The notes beneath the pieces were generated by a model that made no database searches, was not told where the DNA came from, and saw nothing but the letters and a program-made list of their open reading frames with translations. Positions 26,128 through 39,651 of a DNA stretch of 64,000 bases are shown piece by piece. Each line of letters begins with the position of its first letter. Within the stretch, counting starts at the first letter, position 1. The position numbers and the translations under genes were made by a program. The stretch spans positions 4,862,601 to 4,926,600 of the forward strand of contig CM049319.1 of assembly GCA_026874595.1 (NCBI GenBank), given 5' to 3'. The DNA comes from Sipunculus nudus. Lineage: Eukaryota; Annelida; Sipuncula; Golfingiida; Sipunculidae.

Positions 26128-26869
26128 TTTTACTTAGGTGATGATTTTTATTATATGTTTGTATGCCAATATTTTAGAAACGAATGAGTACAGTATATTT
26201 CCTGGAGAATTTTATGGTTACCAGACGAAGTAAAGATTTATGAGTTATTTTATACAAAGAATGTAGCTGTTTTGGTTAGTACATGTAGTTTCTAGAGATA
26301 ATTTTGTATCATAAATTTGACAATTCGTCGTCTCCCACAAGTAGGGATATATTTTGTTTGTTTTTATTTACCACCGGGCATACTGCCACCACACAACTAT
26401 TAATTTATGTATCTGAGTACTTATGTACCTGTATAAAGGTGTGAGAAAACTATGTCTATGTCTTTGTCTATATCTATGAAACGTCATAGACACCAATGAA
26501 GTTGTGTTCCATAGGGCTTAATTACTACATACAGACTGTCGATCGTCTTGACAACTGCAGAAGTCTATTCAACACCTTTTTAGAATAATGTCAACTTAGT
26601 TTTACACTAGGATTACCCGCAATGAACTTTCTCTGAAAGGTCACAATTTTTTTTTTTTTTTAAATTGTGGCCAGTGAATAATTCGACATGGTAGCCCATC
26701 GTGGGCTCTTATTATATAACGGGTCATATAACGTTCCCACTACATTCGACCTATTTTGACGACAAAACTATTTATCGAGGCCATGTTGCCGTCTCCAGCC
26801 AAACGAGAACTGCTCACCAACAAGCGCATCGAACACCACCCTGGAGCCGGTGTAGTTTCCAGTGATGTA

Positions 26870-27330
26870 GTCCAAGTGTGGACTCGAGTCAAATTTTTTT
26901 ACCGACTCGGACTTGGACTCGTGGGTTCTGGACTGTACTATGACTCGGAGATAAGGACACAAAAAATAGTCCATTAGTCCGAGTCCATCTCGAGTCCAAC
27001 AGAAAAGAAAATCTGTCATATATTATAAAGATTTACGTACGTGATAGAACTACCTACAGAATATTACAAAGTAATAACACTATATATACCAAACAAAGCT
27101 CAGCATCGGGGGCTATAACTGTAATTAACCATTATTAGTAAAAACATCGTAAACTGCCTAAAAAATCTACATGATAATCTGAAATTTCCATTTTATATTG
27201 CTTTTTAAGGATATTTGTATTGGACTTGGACTCGGACTCGGGTTCCAAATGTCTCGGACTCGAAGAAGGTTGACTTGGATTTGAACTTAAAGGTGTCGGA
27301 CTCGAGTGGCCTGGGCTCGGACTTGTGAAG
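26870..27330. repeat. Two patches of GACTCG hexamer-like repeats
   Basis: The patch at about 26875-27000 and the patch at about 27225-27330 are rich in GGACTCG, GGACTTG and their complement CGAGTCC (for example CTTGGACTCGGACTCGGG). They are separated by about 220 bp of AT-rich sequence. They look like decayed hexanucleotide tandem arrays, with the first patch holding both orientations. Confidence 0.7.
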
Positions 27331-27940
27331 TGTAGATAAATGTCGTTTCACCTAATGGTAATTTATGTCAATGGCAAAAAAAAAATACATTACTGTTGTT
27401 TCCAAAGTGCTATAATAATTATGTGTGATTGTGACACAATGTGTCATCAATAAGCTTTCAGTCAAGGGTAAAGAACAAACCATCAGCGGTTAAACAAATT
27501 CTTCCAATATACTTAAAAAAAACAAGAAAAAAGAAAATAGGATAAGAGGTCGTGAAAGGTTTCGTGTGTTACACGGGGGTAAGTTGTGTATGTTAGTGTA
27601 ATTTTAGACTTTCTTGGACAAAAGATACACAAATATTAACTTTTTTTGCTCATTTCAGGTACACTTGCATGTAAATATTCAAATAGTAGACTATAGACGT
27701 GCTCATATGAACGCGAATTGGGATTGTATTTGCAAAAAAGACCAGTTAATTCATTCCTCAAAAGGCATGTAAATATCATGAAAGTACAATATTAATCTTA
27801 TAGTTAATATATACCTAAATATAATGTCTAATTTCGAGGACTGGAGTGCAACTGGCCTTTTTCCGTGAAGTATTCTGGCGGCTTCCTTGGATGGCATTCG
27901 TGCTATTCTTTAAGAGGCGACGCCTTTTTATTGCCTCATT

Positions 27941-27942
<2 letters not shown>

Positions 27943-28016
<74 letters not shown>
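27943..28016. repeat. Compound (AT)n(GA)n microsatellite
   Basis: An AT run passes directly into a GA run. Confidence 0.95.
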
Positions 28017-28019
<3 letters not shown>

Positions 28020-29030
28020 ACGAAGCTACCCTAATTTCAGTCAGCTCCCGTGAGCCGAGTTGTGTAACCAATTCAGACTTTAGTTAGAACGTGATTCTCA
28101 AGAAGATGAAACCCACATATAGAACGCTTTATATTGGCAATCTAAAGTTAGTTGGCCGACGAAACCACTAAACATCCGTTTGACGAACTACCGAGATAGA
28201 CACCTCGATCAGTACTAATAAGGTCTATCAGTAGACCTGATGATATAATAGATATAGATTATACTTGAAAAAGATACCAACTTTAAAATAAAAAAAGATA
28301 TTTTTGACATCGCCAAATATATATTTGTTCTTTGAAGTCTTTTATTTATGCCAGCCAACATTTTAACAAAGTGGAGCCATGAAAAAAGACCTACTACTGC
28401 TCAAAGTCAGCCAAGTTTTGTACAGGCCATGCAGCCAGTGTGCTGTGTTCCGAGCTAATCGTACTAGTACTGATGAGTCCTCCTCATGGGCTTCCTCTCT
28501 ATACCTGTTAACGAGTGTAAGTAAGGATAGCTTGTCAAGTCTTAGTTACGAGCTCGTGCTAATAGTAGTCACGTGACCTCGCTGGCCTGTCAATCAAATA
28601 AGACCGAGTACTTTGATGGGTGAACGTGAATGGTTTAAGTTCTTCCAGTCTCTGATGATAAGATGTTACATGGAATGCAACACAGAATACATTACACTGG
28701 AAATAGAAAGGTTCATCGTCGTCCATTTGAATGAAGACAGTTCCACGTTGCTTCTTTGTATCATTATTACAAGTGCCGACAGGTAAGGTTGACTCCCGTA
28801 TTTGGATATTAACACATTACACGCCAGAACCAGACGTACTGTAATCCTGTCACGATATATATAACAGTTGCATAAATGTCTTATAGCGGTCATCACAGAC
28901 AGACTACTCACGGGTATCGGTCTTTCTACTCGGCATAGTTAAATTATGGTCGATGGACACTTAAAACTGGTTAGAGGGAGAAAATGTAATATTAGGCGAT
29001 CAATTTTCGATTAAAAAAATTACAGATTTG
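28017..29030. other. No supported gene
   Basis: Short open frames only; no domain and no RNA gene recognised. Confidence 0.5.
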
Positions 29031-29034
29031 GGGC

Positions 29035-29515
29035 TGTAAGTTTCCTCAAATTAGGGCCCAACGATCGCCAGGTCCTCATTATGGCAGCCCTGGAGTGGAT
29101 GTCTAAACAATCTATAAGGATCCGATTTTCAAAAAAAATTACAGTCATATCTAAAAGAACTTCTGCAAACAGATTTTGAAATATTTGCCTGGCAGCCATA
29201 TTTTATACCAAGCGGCTATAGAGCCCACGTAGGCACCAATAATCCTTGCGAATTTGAGACGAATCAAACAATTCTCATTGAGATATTGTGCGCGAAAGAA
29301 ATCATCAATTATGCTCTGGTGGCCATATTGAAATTCGGAAAGATCTGTTATTGGACAGGCCACGAACCATCATATATAGACACCAATAAACCCTGTGAAC
29401 TTGAGAAAGAAAAATTTATTCTGTTTTATAAAATGCGCGCGATGGAAAGAGTCACTAACGGACGGATAGGAGGACGGACGGACGGACGGATAAGGCATTC
29501 TCTATAGGTCACCAG
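29035..29515. repeat. Dispersed repeat with GGAC tail
   Basis: Contains two similar halves with words such as TGGCAGCCATATT or GTGGCCATATT, ACCAATAATCCTTGCGAATT or ACCAATAAACCCTGTGAACT, and TTGAGA. It ends in a (GGAC)n-like tail at about 29459-29490. This is the general form of invertebrate dispersed repeats ending in short tetranucleotide runs, and it resembles the 11.2-12.1 kb repeats. Non-coding. Confidence 0.55.
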
Positions 29516-30126
29516 TGGTTGAGAATCGAACATCAGCACAAGATTGTCGATAAAATATCAAAACTTCTTAGATTCTAAGACAAGAAAGTATGTTTAATGT
29601 ATTCCAATACTCCATGCCCGACATCTACGCGTCCGCAGTATATCGAAAAATATAGGAAATATAACAATTGTTTTTCAGTAAAAATATCCTTGTAAATCAG
29701 ACTGTTTGATTTTGTTTTCCAGACATGCAACTGGTTGCTACGAAAGTAACGTAACAATATTGTGTATATAAATTTAAATTAAAGATCTAATTTTAACTGC
29801 GTAAAGCATGTCAAAATTGAACCAATGAAAGGTTTTTACACAAATTTCAGCAAGTTGTAATGACACCACAACAACATTCACGGTTTCAGAAAGACATAGA
29901 TTAATATATCTATACTATCCATATTTGTTTTTAATTACAGTTTTCTATGTAAATATCAGTTTATAACCTGTTTTTAAGGTCCTGTATATGTACTCTAAAA
30001 AGAATATTTTCCTGAATATTTCACAGCCTAAATATATCTCTTTTCCATTAGCAGACAGTAATGCAAAGCTTTGATCATATTACTTTCAACATTAAACACA
30101 CCAAATATATTATACTTCCTTTTTTA

Positions 30127-33100
30127 TTAAATCAAAGTAACAATCAGGTGTAATTCGCCACCAAAACTAAAATGAGCTCCAGAAAAATTTACAATATCAC
30201 ATTCAACAAAGTAGTGTTCTATTGTATTCATCTTGTAGCAACGGTTGCATTTTGTTGAATGCCATTGGAATAACTTAAGATTACAAGGAAATATTTGTGT
30301 TAATACTTTATACTTAAGAGTGTGTATCCTGGTATCTTTCACTAATTTAAAAGCAAGAAAACACATTCCCAATCCAAATCACAATATACTTTTCCCAATT
30401 GATACTGCTGTCGGAGGTTCATATTTAACAGATATCGCGGTTTCGTAAAAATCTTTTGTCCTGCATTTATACAAATCTAATTAGCCTATAAAAGTATCAA
30501 GTATATGTCGTTCTTTGATATCCCTTACGTTACACATTGCTGAAACAGTATTGCAGCCAACATTGGATGATATATTAGACAGTCTCGTTTTTTATACCAT
30601 ATTTTAACTTAGTTTCTTCGAAGCTTAAGGATGTACAATTACTTACAATATCTTCGAACCATACTATATTTTTTATTCATTAAAATCATTTTAGAATATT
30701 ATCTTTCCTCCACATCTTTTTTTATTAAGATATTAAGACTACCTCTTTAACACACTTTTCTCTGAATCTACTCCAAGAGACCAAGTCTAACAGCTGTTTA
30801 TAAAATCGAGGTAAATTATGCGGTGTATCGTCCATACCATATGAAAACAATAACATATCACACAACTTGTAGCCTTTGAAAAACTCATCGGCAACTGGTT
30901 TGAATATTAAATGACAAATCAAATTTATCCAGTGTAACTTTACACTTTCTAACATTACATATATATTTATCATTTTAATCCAGGTGAACATATAGTTACT
31001 TGTTTGATCTTGTCAGGTTTATTGTTCAAAAATTAAAAAAAAATATACTGTTGGTTGCTAGAACTATCCATTCTGGAACATGTGTATAGGGCACATCCTG
31101 CGTACAACAATTTAGAAATACCTAAACTTTTAATTACTGTTATTTTTCTTTTTAATGTCAAGTCTCTTTGATGCCAAATATTTATTATATTACGAAGTTT
31201 CTGTATTCTAGTGCGTAAATGTAATCTGTCAATCTTAGTATTATTTGCAGGTAACAAATTCCCTAGAATCTTAAATGGCCCATCCTGACAGTTTACTCCA
31301 TGCACTTACACTGGTTTGGTTATTGTAAAGTTCTCCTAACCGAACTATGTGCATCTTGTTCAAATTAATCTTTAAGCTAAATTCGCTTTTCAATGTTTCT
31401 GAGTTTTAACCATGGATTCTTCATTCTTTGTAAAATAGTGGTTCCATCAGCTAATTGAACGAGGTGGTATTCTGTTATCTATCAAAACACCATAAGTATA
31501 AGGGTTATTTTTTTAAATTTCAAATGATAGCATTTCAACAGCAGTGATGCATACATGTGTGGATAAGGGACACCCCTGTATTATTCCCCCATTTAATTTG
31601 AAGAATCTTGATGCAAATCCGTTATTAATCATACAGCTTTCTATATCATTATAAAAAATCTGCAACAATTTAAAAACATGGTACCAAAATTAAAATATTT
31701 AAATATCTTTAAATTTCCAACTGTAGCAGTCGAAAGCTTTTTCAAAATCAGCTATAAGCATATATATCAATAAATTATTTTCATTGTAATAATTTTATAT
31801 GTCTTCAATAGTTCCAATACTGCAACCAATTTGTCTTCCTTTTAAGTAGCCCATTTGATTACTGTATATTAACATATATTAACACTAGAGCTTTTTAAAT
31901 CTCTAATTCTGACAATTCTAGGTCGCATTCAGAGGCTTCATTTTCAGTTAATTTGTTTACATAGTAATTATTATTAAAAAAGTAGTTTTCATCATCTTCA
32001 TTTGTTTGTTCATAGTTGTAAAGTTTTACATAAAATTGTTCTTGTCGCTTGATTGTATATGATAATTGATTGATTTCTCTTTACTCAGTTAAAAAAAAAT
32101 ACTTTGTGTGTTCGCTCTACGTGTTCCACGTATTTCGCTTTAGATCTCAGCATAGCGTCTCTAGTATTAGGATTATTAATAGAGTCTTGTTCTCTCAACA
32201 AACTGACGAATCTCTCATAATCTTTTCTATCATAATTATTATATAGTTTCTCTTTCAATAATATACAAATTCATTGTTTATAGATTCTAAGCAACGCCTT
32301 TCTTTAGCCTTTGTGATGGAATATTGAAGCAACATTCCCTTACTTCTCATTTAATTAATTCCCAAACAGTATTTTATTTTCATAGGTCTTATATTGTTCA
32401 ATACTTTTATACTTGTCTTATAATTTCCTTGTCATTTTGCGTAAATATAACGTTAGCCAAAAGTGATGCGTTAAATTTCCAGAAACCTTTTTTGGATTCC
32501 TGTTGGTTCTAATTTTATTTTAAGTTCTGTTAAACTGTGATCAGTTTTTAAAGCGGGCTTAATAGCAGCGTGTTACAGAATATTGTAGGCTGTTACTGAT
32601 GAACCAATAATCAAGCTTTGATTGTATTCTAGGTGTTTCTTGTAAGAAAGTGTAACCGTAAATATTAAAATATCCATATAAAGCGTCATATATCAATCAA
32701 TTGTAGTTCTTCCATTTGAGGTTACCGGTACTTTATCTTTTAGTGGATCTAAGTGTGTATTAAAATCCCCACCCAGTTTAAAAACTTGTGGGTCCTTCTA
32801 TACTTTCCATTAATACATTGTAAATTGTAGTCAAGAATTCTAACTGCAAATATTCTCATTGTCAGCATTTGTCGCGTAAATGTTCAAAAGTAAATATTTT
32901 GTAGAGTTTACTGTCAACATAACTAGTAGATATCTACCGCTGTCATCTGTGTTTAAACGTTCATTTGAATACACAGAATTATTAGGTATAAGAATAGCTA
33001 CCCCTTTACTCAATGAAGTGCCATGTGAAAACAAAATATCTGCTCCACATTCATTTTATTATATGTTTTCATTTTATTTCGTAGAGAGTGTGACTTGTAG

Positions 33101-33165
33101 AAAAATTATGCTTTTGTGAAATTATTTCAGCCATCTGAACATCTGTCTCCATTTAAGATAACCTT
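30127..33165 (-). pseudogene. Decayed L1/Tx1-like LINE, ORF2 remnants
   Basis: Reading leftward from 33165, pieces of one LINE polyprotein appear in order with many frameshifts and stops. An endonuclease-like piece (FSHGTSLSKGVAIL, near 33030-32840) comes first. Reverse transcriptase pieces follow: ADFEKAFD at 31755-31732, IIQGCPLS near 31585-31562, and LADG where the family has a YADD-type catalytic site, near 31450. After that come a WHQRDLTLKRK piece (near 31170) and a C-terminal zinc-binding piece with spacing CX2CX7HX4C (near 30250-30200). Family members nick DNA and copy their own RNA into it. This copy cannot, given the breaks and the altered catalytic site. The class assignment (L1/Tx1-like rather than CR1 or RTE) rests on motif style and is moderate. 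Confidence 0.8.
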
Positions 33166-33186
33166 GAAGGCCAAAAAAAAAAAAAA

Positions 33187-33455
33187 AAAAGGTATGGTTC
33201 TCAGCACTTTTTTCATAAATCAGTGCGGGCGGGCGATATTTTATCTTGTGTGTTTCGATAAAAATGTCATATGATCAAGGAAAAGCATGAAAATAACGGT
33301 TTTTTTCCCTAAACAGGTAACAGTAACGCACTACATAACAAAGGGAATTTGCTCAAAATTGTAATATTTTCTTTCTTGAAAGATGAAAATAAAAATAATT
33401 TTTTTATGCGGGGGGTTAAAATTGACGCGGGCGGTGCCTGAGAACCATACCTTTT
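33187..33455. mobile_element. MITE-like element with 18 bp inverted ends
   Basis: AAAAGGTATGGTTCTCAG at 33187-33204 returns as its exact reverse complement at 33438-33455, giving a 269 bp unit with no coding capacity. GC-rich words CGGGCGGGCG and CGCGGGCGG sit just inside each end. Flanks are poly-A and T-rich, so a target duplication cannot be read. It lies just beyond the 5' end of the LINE remnant. Confidence 0.8.
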
Positions 33456-35493
33456 ATTTTTTTTAGCCTAAGATCTTTAACATTTTAAGTCGCACAAGTC
33501 AGTTCACCTGTTTAATATACTCTGCGTTGGCAGTCCTAAAGAAAGTATAATTTGCATATGTATGCAAGGCACAAAACGTAAAAGACGCAATTAACCAAGG
33601 TGCCTGTTTTTTTCAGTTTTTAACACGAATTTCTTAATTTTATCAACCATGTGTAATGTGTCAAAATATTAAATTAATATTATTTTTAAATAAAAAATCA
33701 CATTTTTACCTATCTTATTATTCTACCATCAGCATGTAAGCTGGTAACAAAGTCTTATATAGATGACTTGTTCTGCAATAAATTATACCACCACTTATTT
33801 ACACTGGAAGTATAGTGCTACCTTTGTGTGAATATTAAATAGAAGGTTACAGACCCATATCTTATTGCAGTTATCAGGACATACAGACACGATTCTGTCG
33901 TAGTTACGTTGCATTGTGGAATTATATTCAGAAAATTGATATCAAATCATATGATCAATAACGTAACCTGTATCAAACTCATACACAATGTGGTAGCAGT
34001 AGTGCCCAAGCTCATATTGATAAACGTGTTAATTAAAGAAAACATACGCGTTGACACTTTTGACTATCGGGCATCGTAAACGTCATACTAATATAATTTC
34101 GATCGGTGATAATAAAGAATAATGAAAATCAAAGAATGAACTGATTCAATTTCGCAACTACACCAGTCAACAATAACTTGATTCTAGCAAATGATATCAA
34201 CTTGCATGAGTTGAGTTGTTGTATTTGGAAACATCTTGACTGTATGCTCATTTCAGCGCAATTAGAAACAGCATGCATTTCGCAGGACAGGGTCAGGTTT
34301 AATAAATATTGAAAAGGTTTAGGAGAGTCATATATTGATGCTCCCCACCAAATATTGATTCTTTTTTTAATAAACACCAATCAAACAATACAGTACATAT
34401 GCGACAAGACATTTACAGATAAGAAAATACATGAAATTCAAAATTTAACGCTACAGTCAAACATATATTACACATATACATAGAAATGTAAAGAAAATCT
34501 ATCCATATGCTATATTCAGTTTGAATGACATCAATGATACCATCAATGGCGAAAGTAAGTTTCTAAAACGAGTATGCTTTCCATAAAAAAACACCATACT
34601 TTCATTGGTATGCACTGCTAAGTTTTTCAGTTGCAGTTGTACTGGGAGACTATCCAGTGCCTCGACTGTATGTCGTTTACCTTCCATTATTACTCAGTCG
34701 TTAGCCACGGTAGCCTTTTTCCCCTAAAGTACGGCCCTCCTCCGTTCTATTTCTGGTGGTAAATCCTCATTTACGTATATATTTGTCCCCTAGAGGCTAG
34801 CTCGCTTGCCCCACACCAAATCTCTATCAGGGTACCACGTAAACCGTACAGTTCGCGGTCGGCTCCAACGCAGGGTGAGTGCTCTGCAGGCTTAATGGGA
34901 AGGCTGTGCCCCACAGCCGTGTAACACTCCCATACGAGTGCGTCTTTGGGGGTTCCTCGGTGTTATGACCCAGCAATGGGGATGAAATGGGGAAAATTTC
35001 CTCTGTCTTATTTGAAGAGATATAACGGTATTTTTTCAAACTCTTATTTCATTTGTGCGACATTAAAGTACTCAATAACCTGCATGTTTTGTGAAAACTA
35101 TGAATAATCGGAAAGTTAAATTAGGTATGGCAGACATATTTTTTACATACACTGGGGGTGTCAAGTGACGTTTATACCGGATTTCTGATGCCGATCGTCT
35201 GTGTCTGTGGCTATAGTAACTTTGTTAGAGCCCCCTCCCTGATCTCGTCTGACTGGTTGTGTAATTAATGATTTGGCAAATCAGATGTAAAAGGTACCCA
35301 TGCTCATTTAACCATCAATCACATGACCGAAAATGATGGCAAACGCTTAGTTTAATTCACATGGTAGCCAGGTGATTCGTCCTTGCATTAGCATTTCCGG
35401 CAAGAAAGCAAGAAAAAAAAAGTAATTCGTTTTCACTTTGTGACTTCAGTCTTGGCCACATCTATTTGGACGAGCCACCTGACACCAGTGAGC
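33456..35493. other. No supported gene
   Basis: AT-rich DNA. A GC-richer patch at about 34700-35000 has no recognisable coding or RNA structure. Confidence 0.5.
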
Positions 35494-36110
35494 TGTGACG
35501 TTCTAATTTTAAATTGGACTTTTAAGCAAGTATAGTATTACCAGATAACTGATTCTCTAAACTGATGTATATTAATGTGCCGTATCATGTATCGATGTTA
35601 GCGTGGGAATATAGGTTTAGGGAACCAAGGTTTTTTTCCTGATGGCAGTTTAAGTTCAGTCGTGACTCTGTGAGAATTGTTTCTTGTCAGACTCGACAGA
35701 GTTAGATTAGACATTTTCCTGTAATAGCATTGTTAGATGTAGATTTCAGAGACAACGCACGTGCAAACATGATTTTCTCATACTCATGTTTTAAGGAGGC
35801 GTGCCCATTCTAATATTTATGCATTGAGCGGCAGATGTCCAAAATATTGTAAGGCGATAGGCCAGAGGCGTTGTCAGGATGTATGACGCTCAGCGCACCA
35901 TATACACATCACATAGTGTTGTTGCATGTTCATACTTTGATATGATAAAATATTGTTATATGCTTGATATTTTCAGATTAGAGTAGAGGTTTGATATTTA
36001 GAGCTGTTTAGTTTAAGCGAGTAACAGTGTTTTGCTGTTATAAGTTGGGTGAGGTTACATAACAGATAAGTGTTCTCAGTAAATCGTACAAATTAGACGA
36101 TAATATCACA
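35494..36110 (+). repeat. Putative 5' LTR of the Ty3/Gypsy relic
   Basis: The segment starts TGTGACG and ends ATATCACA, so the ends form the inverted pair TGTGA/TCACA expected of an LTR. Four bases later TGGTGCC (from 36115) could be the start of a tRNA primer-binding site. The gag frame follows about 140 bp further on. There is no second copy in the window to confirm it, so the LTR call rests on ends and context only. Confidence 0.5.
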
Positions 36111-36246
36111 TAATTGGTGCCAATCCGTCTGTCCGTCTGTTCGTCTTCTTAGTTTGGTGCAACCAACGTGTGAGCGTACGGATAGCACCGGTTCGCCTTA
36201 ACAGCGCTTACGTTTGCGTGTTTTACTTGTACAGTCGGTCAGTTAA

Positions 36247-37260
36247 GCCGTAGCCATGGAGTCATTGCATGAAGTCCATAGTTGAGAGTGGACAAACGTT
36301 AGCGTATACCGGAGTAGCACAGCAGGAGTTTGTTGACAAGCGTCTTGAGGCTTTAGAAGCCAAGCAGCTGGAAGACGCCGAGCGAGACGAAAGAGCCAGA
36401 CAGAGATAGAACGTGAGCGAGTAGGACGTGAAGCTCAGAGAGCTCACGAGATAGAAATGCTGAAAATGAAGACAGCACATAGTTCAGGAACTAGCAGTAC
36501 GGGCGACGAGAGTGATAGTAAACAGACGAGTAGTAGGGAATCGGTCCCGAAACTCAAGCTCCCTCAGTTTGACGAGCAGCGTGATAGGTTAGATGCGTTT
36601 CTTGAGCGATTTGAACGGTGAGCGTTGTGTCAAAACTACCACAGGAATAGTCGGTGTAAACTACCACAGGGATAGTCGTTCTTCACACTTAAGTCCATTG
36701 TTGCGTGATAAGGCACTTGATACCTATGCAAAGTTAGCCGTTAGCGATGCCATGAACTACGACAAGCTAAAGTTAGAGCTTTTAAAGCGTAACCAGATGA
36801 CTGAGGAAGGATATCGTGACATGCTGCGAACTTGTAGGCCAGAGCGAGGCGAGACTCCCGGTCAGTTCATGGTACGACTTAGCAGGTACTTTGATGATTA
36901 GATCGAGATGGCAGGCTTAGGCGATGATTTCAATCAGTTAGTTGACTTGCTGATGCGCGAACAGTATTTGAACTGATGCAGCATGAAAAAGAGAGACAGT
37001 GTAATAATATAGATAGCATGGCAGTGATGGCCGAGCGTTATACAGAGGCCCACGGCCTACACAGTTTTAAGGTCAGGTCCAGGCGTGGTGCTCCCCGCGT
37101 AGGGCAACAAATAACCAAGCCGAGAGAGAAACGTGATGTAGACTGCAGATCACGTGATCAATTGGTCAAGTCATCGGGAGGCAAACGTTGCTTCATATGT
37201 AATGTTTAAGGACACGAGGCTCGTGAATGTTAACATATCATGCCAGGTCTAGGCAAAGGT
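36247..37260 (+). pseudogene. Ty3/Gypsy gag remnant
   Basis: A start codon near 36255 leads into a charged helical stretch (VAQQEFVDKRLEALEAKQLE). It continues through KLKLPQFDEQRDRLDAFLER, LRDKALDTYAKL, RPERGETPGQFMVRLSRYFDD, and a C-terminal zinc knuckle CFIC...GHEAREC with an in-frame TAA at 37207-37209. This is the capsid/nucleocapsid region of a Gypsy gag. Several stops and frameshifts (for example near 36406, 36620 and 36900) make it non-functional. Confidence 0.8.
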
Positions 37261-37501
37261 CTACCACACAAGCGTTACACGCAGCTGTTGAACACCGAAG
37301 CGGATGTCCGAGTCATTGTCAACTGTTATCCAAGAGTCCGAGTCGGAAACCGTCGGTCCGATTTAACCGGATTCGGATAAACAGTGTCAGTAATTAGAAT
37401 TGACTGCTCTGGAGGAGGGTGTTAGTTCTTTACCCATTTGTGATGGGTTAGTAAACGGTGTTACAGGTCCAAACAGGGGACCTGGGTACACAGATGTCAC
37501 T

Positions 37502-39620
37502 CCTGAAAAACACAGGAAGGAATAGGAAACACGATGTCTTCATCGAGCGAGAACCGAAACATCATCTTTATTCTTCAAGTACAAATACATCGTCACATGT
37601 ATGCATCCCTCAAATATCATTCACCAGCATAATAAATGCCGTGTAACTACGAGTCCGACAATATTGGCCTTTAAACTCAAACCTATATTCAAAAGTCTCT
37701 CATTGCAATATTTAGTCTGATCTCAATGCAATGTCGTTGATACATTTCAATATCACCATGATAGAACTAGCCTTTTAAGTCATCATATCAAAATAAGAAA
37801 TAAACAGAAGTCTCATGTAGCAAATATTCACGAACTGAGTTTAACACATGTCATCATAAGCTGATCTGGGTTTACATGCAACATTTCCAATTAAGGGTCA
37901 TCATCTTCTATGTAAACATGGGCATACTGTTCTGGATTCGAAACTCTCTGATACTTGTGTTTAATATTTGTCATCATTAACTATACTATCATGTCAACTG
38001 CATTCAAATTATATAGCACAAGGTTTTCCATAAGTAATCGACTGATCCTGATTTACCAACTTAATGCACAAACAAGTGATCTACATTTACTTTAATAAAT
38101 AAATGGTAATATATATAAACATATGTTAACAATCTGACTGATCCACATGTGCTGATTTTCCATCTGACAACCTGATAAATAAATGCTTTAACAACGGAAG
38201 TGCTCAGATAATGCCTGCTTACAATAAAATCTGGTCTTGAGTTATTATTAAACATAAACATATTGTTCAGGTTAATACAATGAGTACTGTTAGGATGTCC
38301 ATAATAAAACAAACATCTTCATCATAATATTGATATAATTAAATATAATCACACATCATACATGTCCAATGATTTATTTCTCTCTAACACTGTCTGTCAT
38401 TAATATGCATAGAGCTGGAACCTGATCTCTCAAATAACGTTTTAGTTTTCATAACCTCCGACAGGTGGCAGAACTTACAACACAAACTATATCAATGATA
38501 TTCAGATGATTGTCATTGCAAGTGTAAAGTTCAAGTCCAAAATATGTTATTACACCAATAATAAAATATACAAAGTTACCTCCAGATTACTACTTGCCTT
38601 ATACAATCCTCTTTTAATTCTGACAAATACAAATGTGCAAATTTACATTAAAAGTTATTGTCATCAAGCAAAAGATGGGTGTCACTAAAAATGACATTCT
38701 AACTTAACCAAATGACAGTGTTCAAGGACCCTGTTTACCGATTGAATTTGTGTAAGGATTTATCTATCTCCCAAACTATGGCTTTATATAAAATAGCTGA
38801 GTACCTATTCCTGATAAATCCTGACTATGGTGGGCCTCTTTCTCAATACTGTTTCATAAAAATTATAGCGTTGAACATAAATCCAATGACATAATAAAAG
38901 ACCTGGATCTTTAAATACTGGCCTTTTCCAAATTTATGTATATTGGTACCAACACAGAGTATGGCCTGTCAACTGACTCTTGATATATCTATTACTCTCC
39001 ATCAACAATCTATATCCCTGGCCATTTACCACTACCCAAACACATAAAATGCCTCTCTATATTATTAAGAGAATATCATAATAAATATGTGGTCATGAAC
39101 ACAAGTAATACATGTTTACAGCTTCTACTTCAAGCCTGATCAGTCTCAGATCAATATTAGGGAGGGGGGCATGACCTATGACCTTTGCACGTGAACAACT
39201 TGTGAAGCGTGAAGTCTGCACTAACTTCATAAACTCGCATCAAATTAAAAACTTGACATCATCAATAGTATTTATACATTTAACTAGCAAGATAACTGAT
39301 TTAAATAACCTTATATATGCTTGGAAGAGCTCATTTGCCTAATACAGACACGGGAGAAACTCAGGAACTCTCTGTTCTGTGAAAACGAACATGGCGCGAA
39401 CGCTGGGTAGCAAACGTTTTACATGCATGCGGGGAAACTACCAAAGTATCATTTCTACAAGATAATACATGTCAAAACTCATACAGTTCTAATCCCTAAT
39501 CGTTATTTAACAATACTACGGGTTTATAATTGGGACTTAAGCATCAGAAACGTTACTAACCTGAAAAATACAGGAAGGAATAGTAAACACGATGTCTTCA
39601 TCGAGCGAGAACCGAAACAT
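37502..39620. repeat. AT-rich segment bracketed by 61 bp direct repeats
   Basis: A 61 bp word starting CCTGAAAAA and ending GAACCGAAACAT occurs at 37502-37562 and again at 39560-39620 with two substitutions. The ~2 kb between is AT-rich and non-coding. The pair could be terminal direct repeats of a non-autonomous element, or the result of a local duplication. The class is unknown. Confidence 0.75.
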
Positions 39621-39646
39621 GACGTCATGGGCGGAAGTTCCGGTCT

Positions 39647-39651
39647 AGGTG
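39647..39651. repeat. Target-site duplication of the BEL element (left)
   Basis: AGGTG, matching 48084-48088 on the other side. Confidence 0.85.

Noticed and set aside
34700-35000. GC-richer patch considered as an snRNA or other RNA gene
   Set aside because: No match to conserved U1, U2, U4, U5 or U6 segments that I could recognise, and no clear promoter elements.
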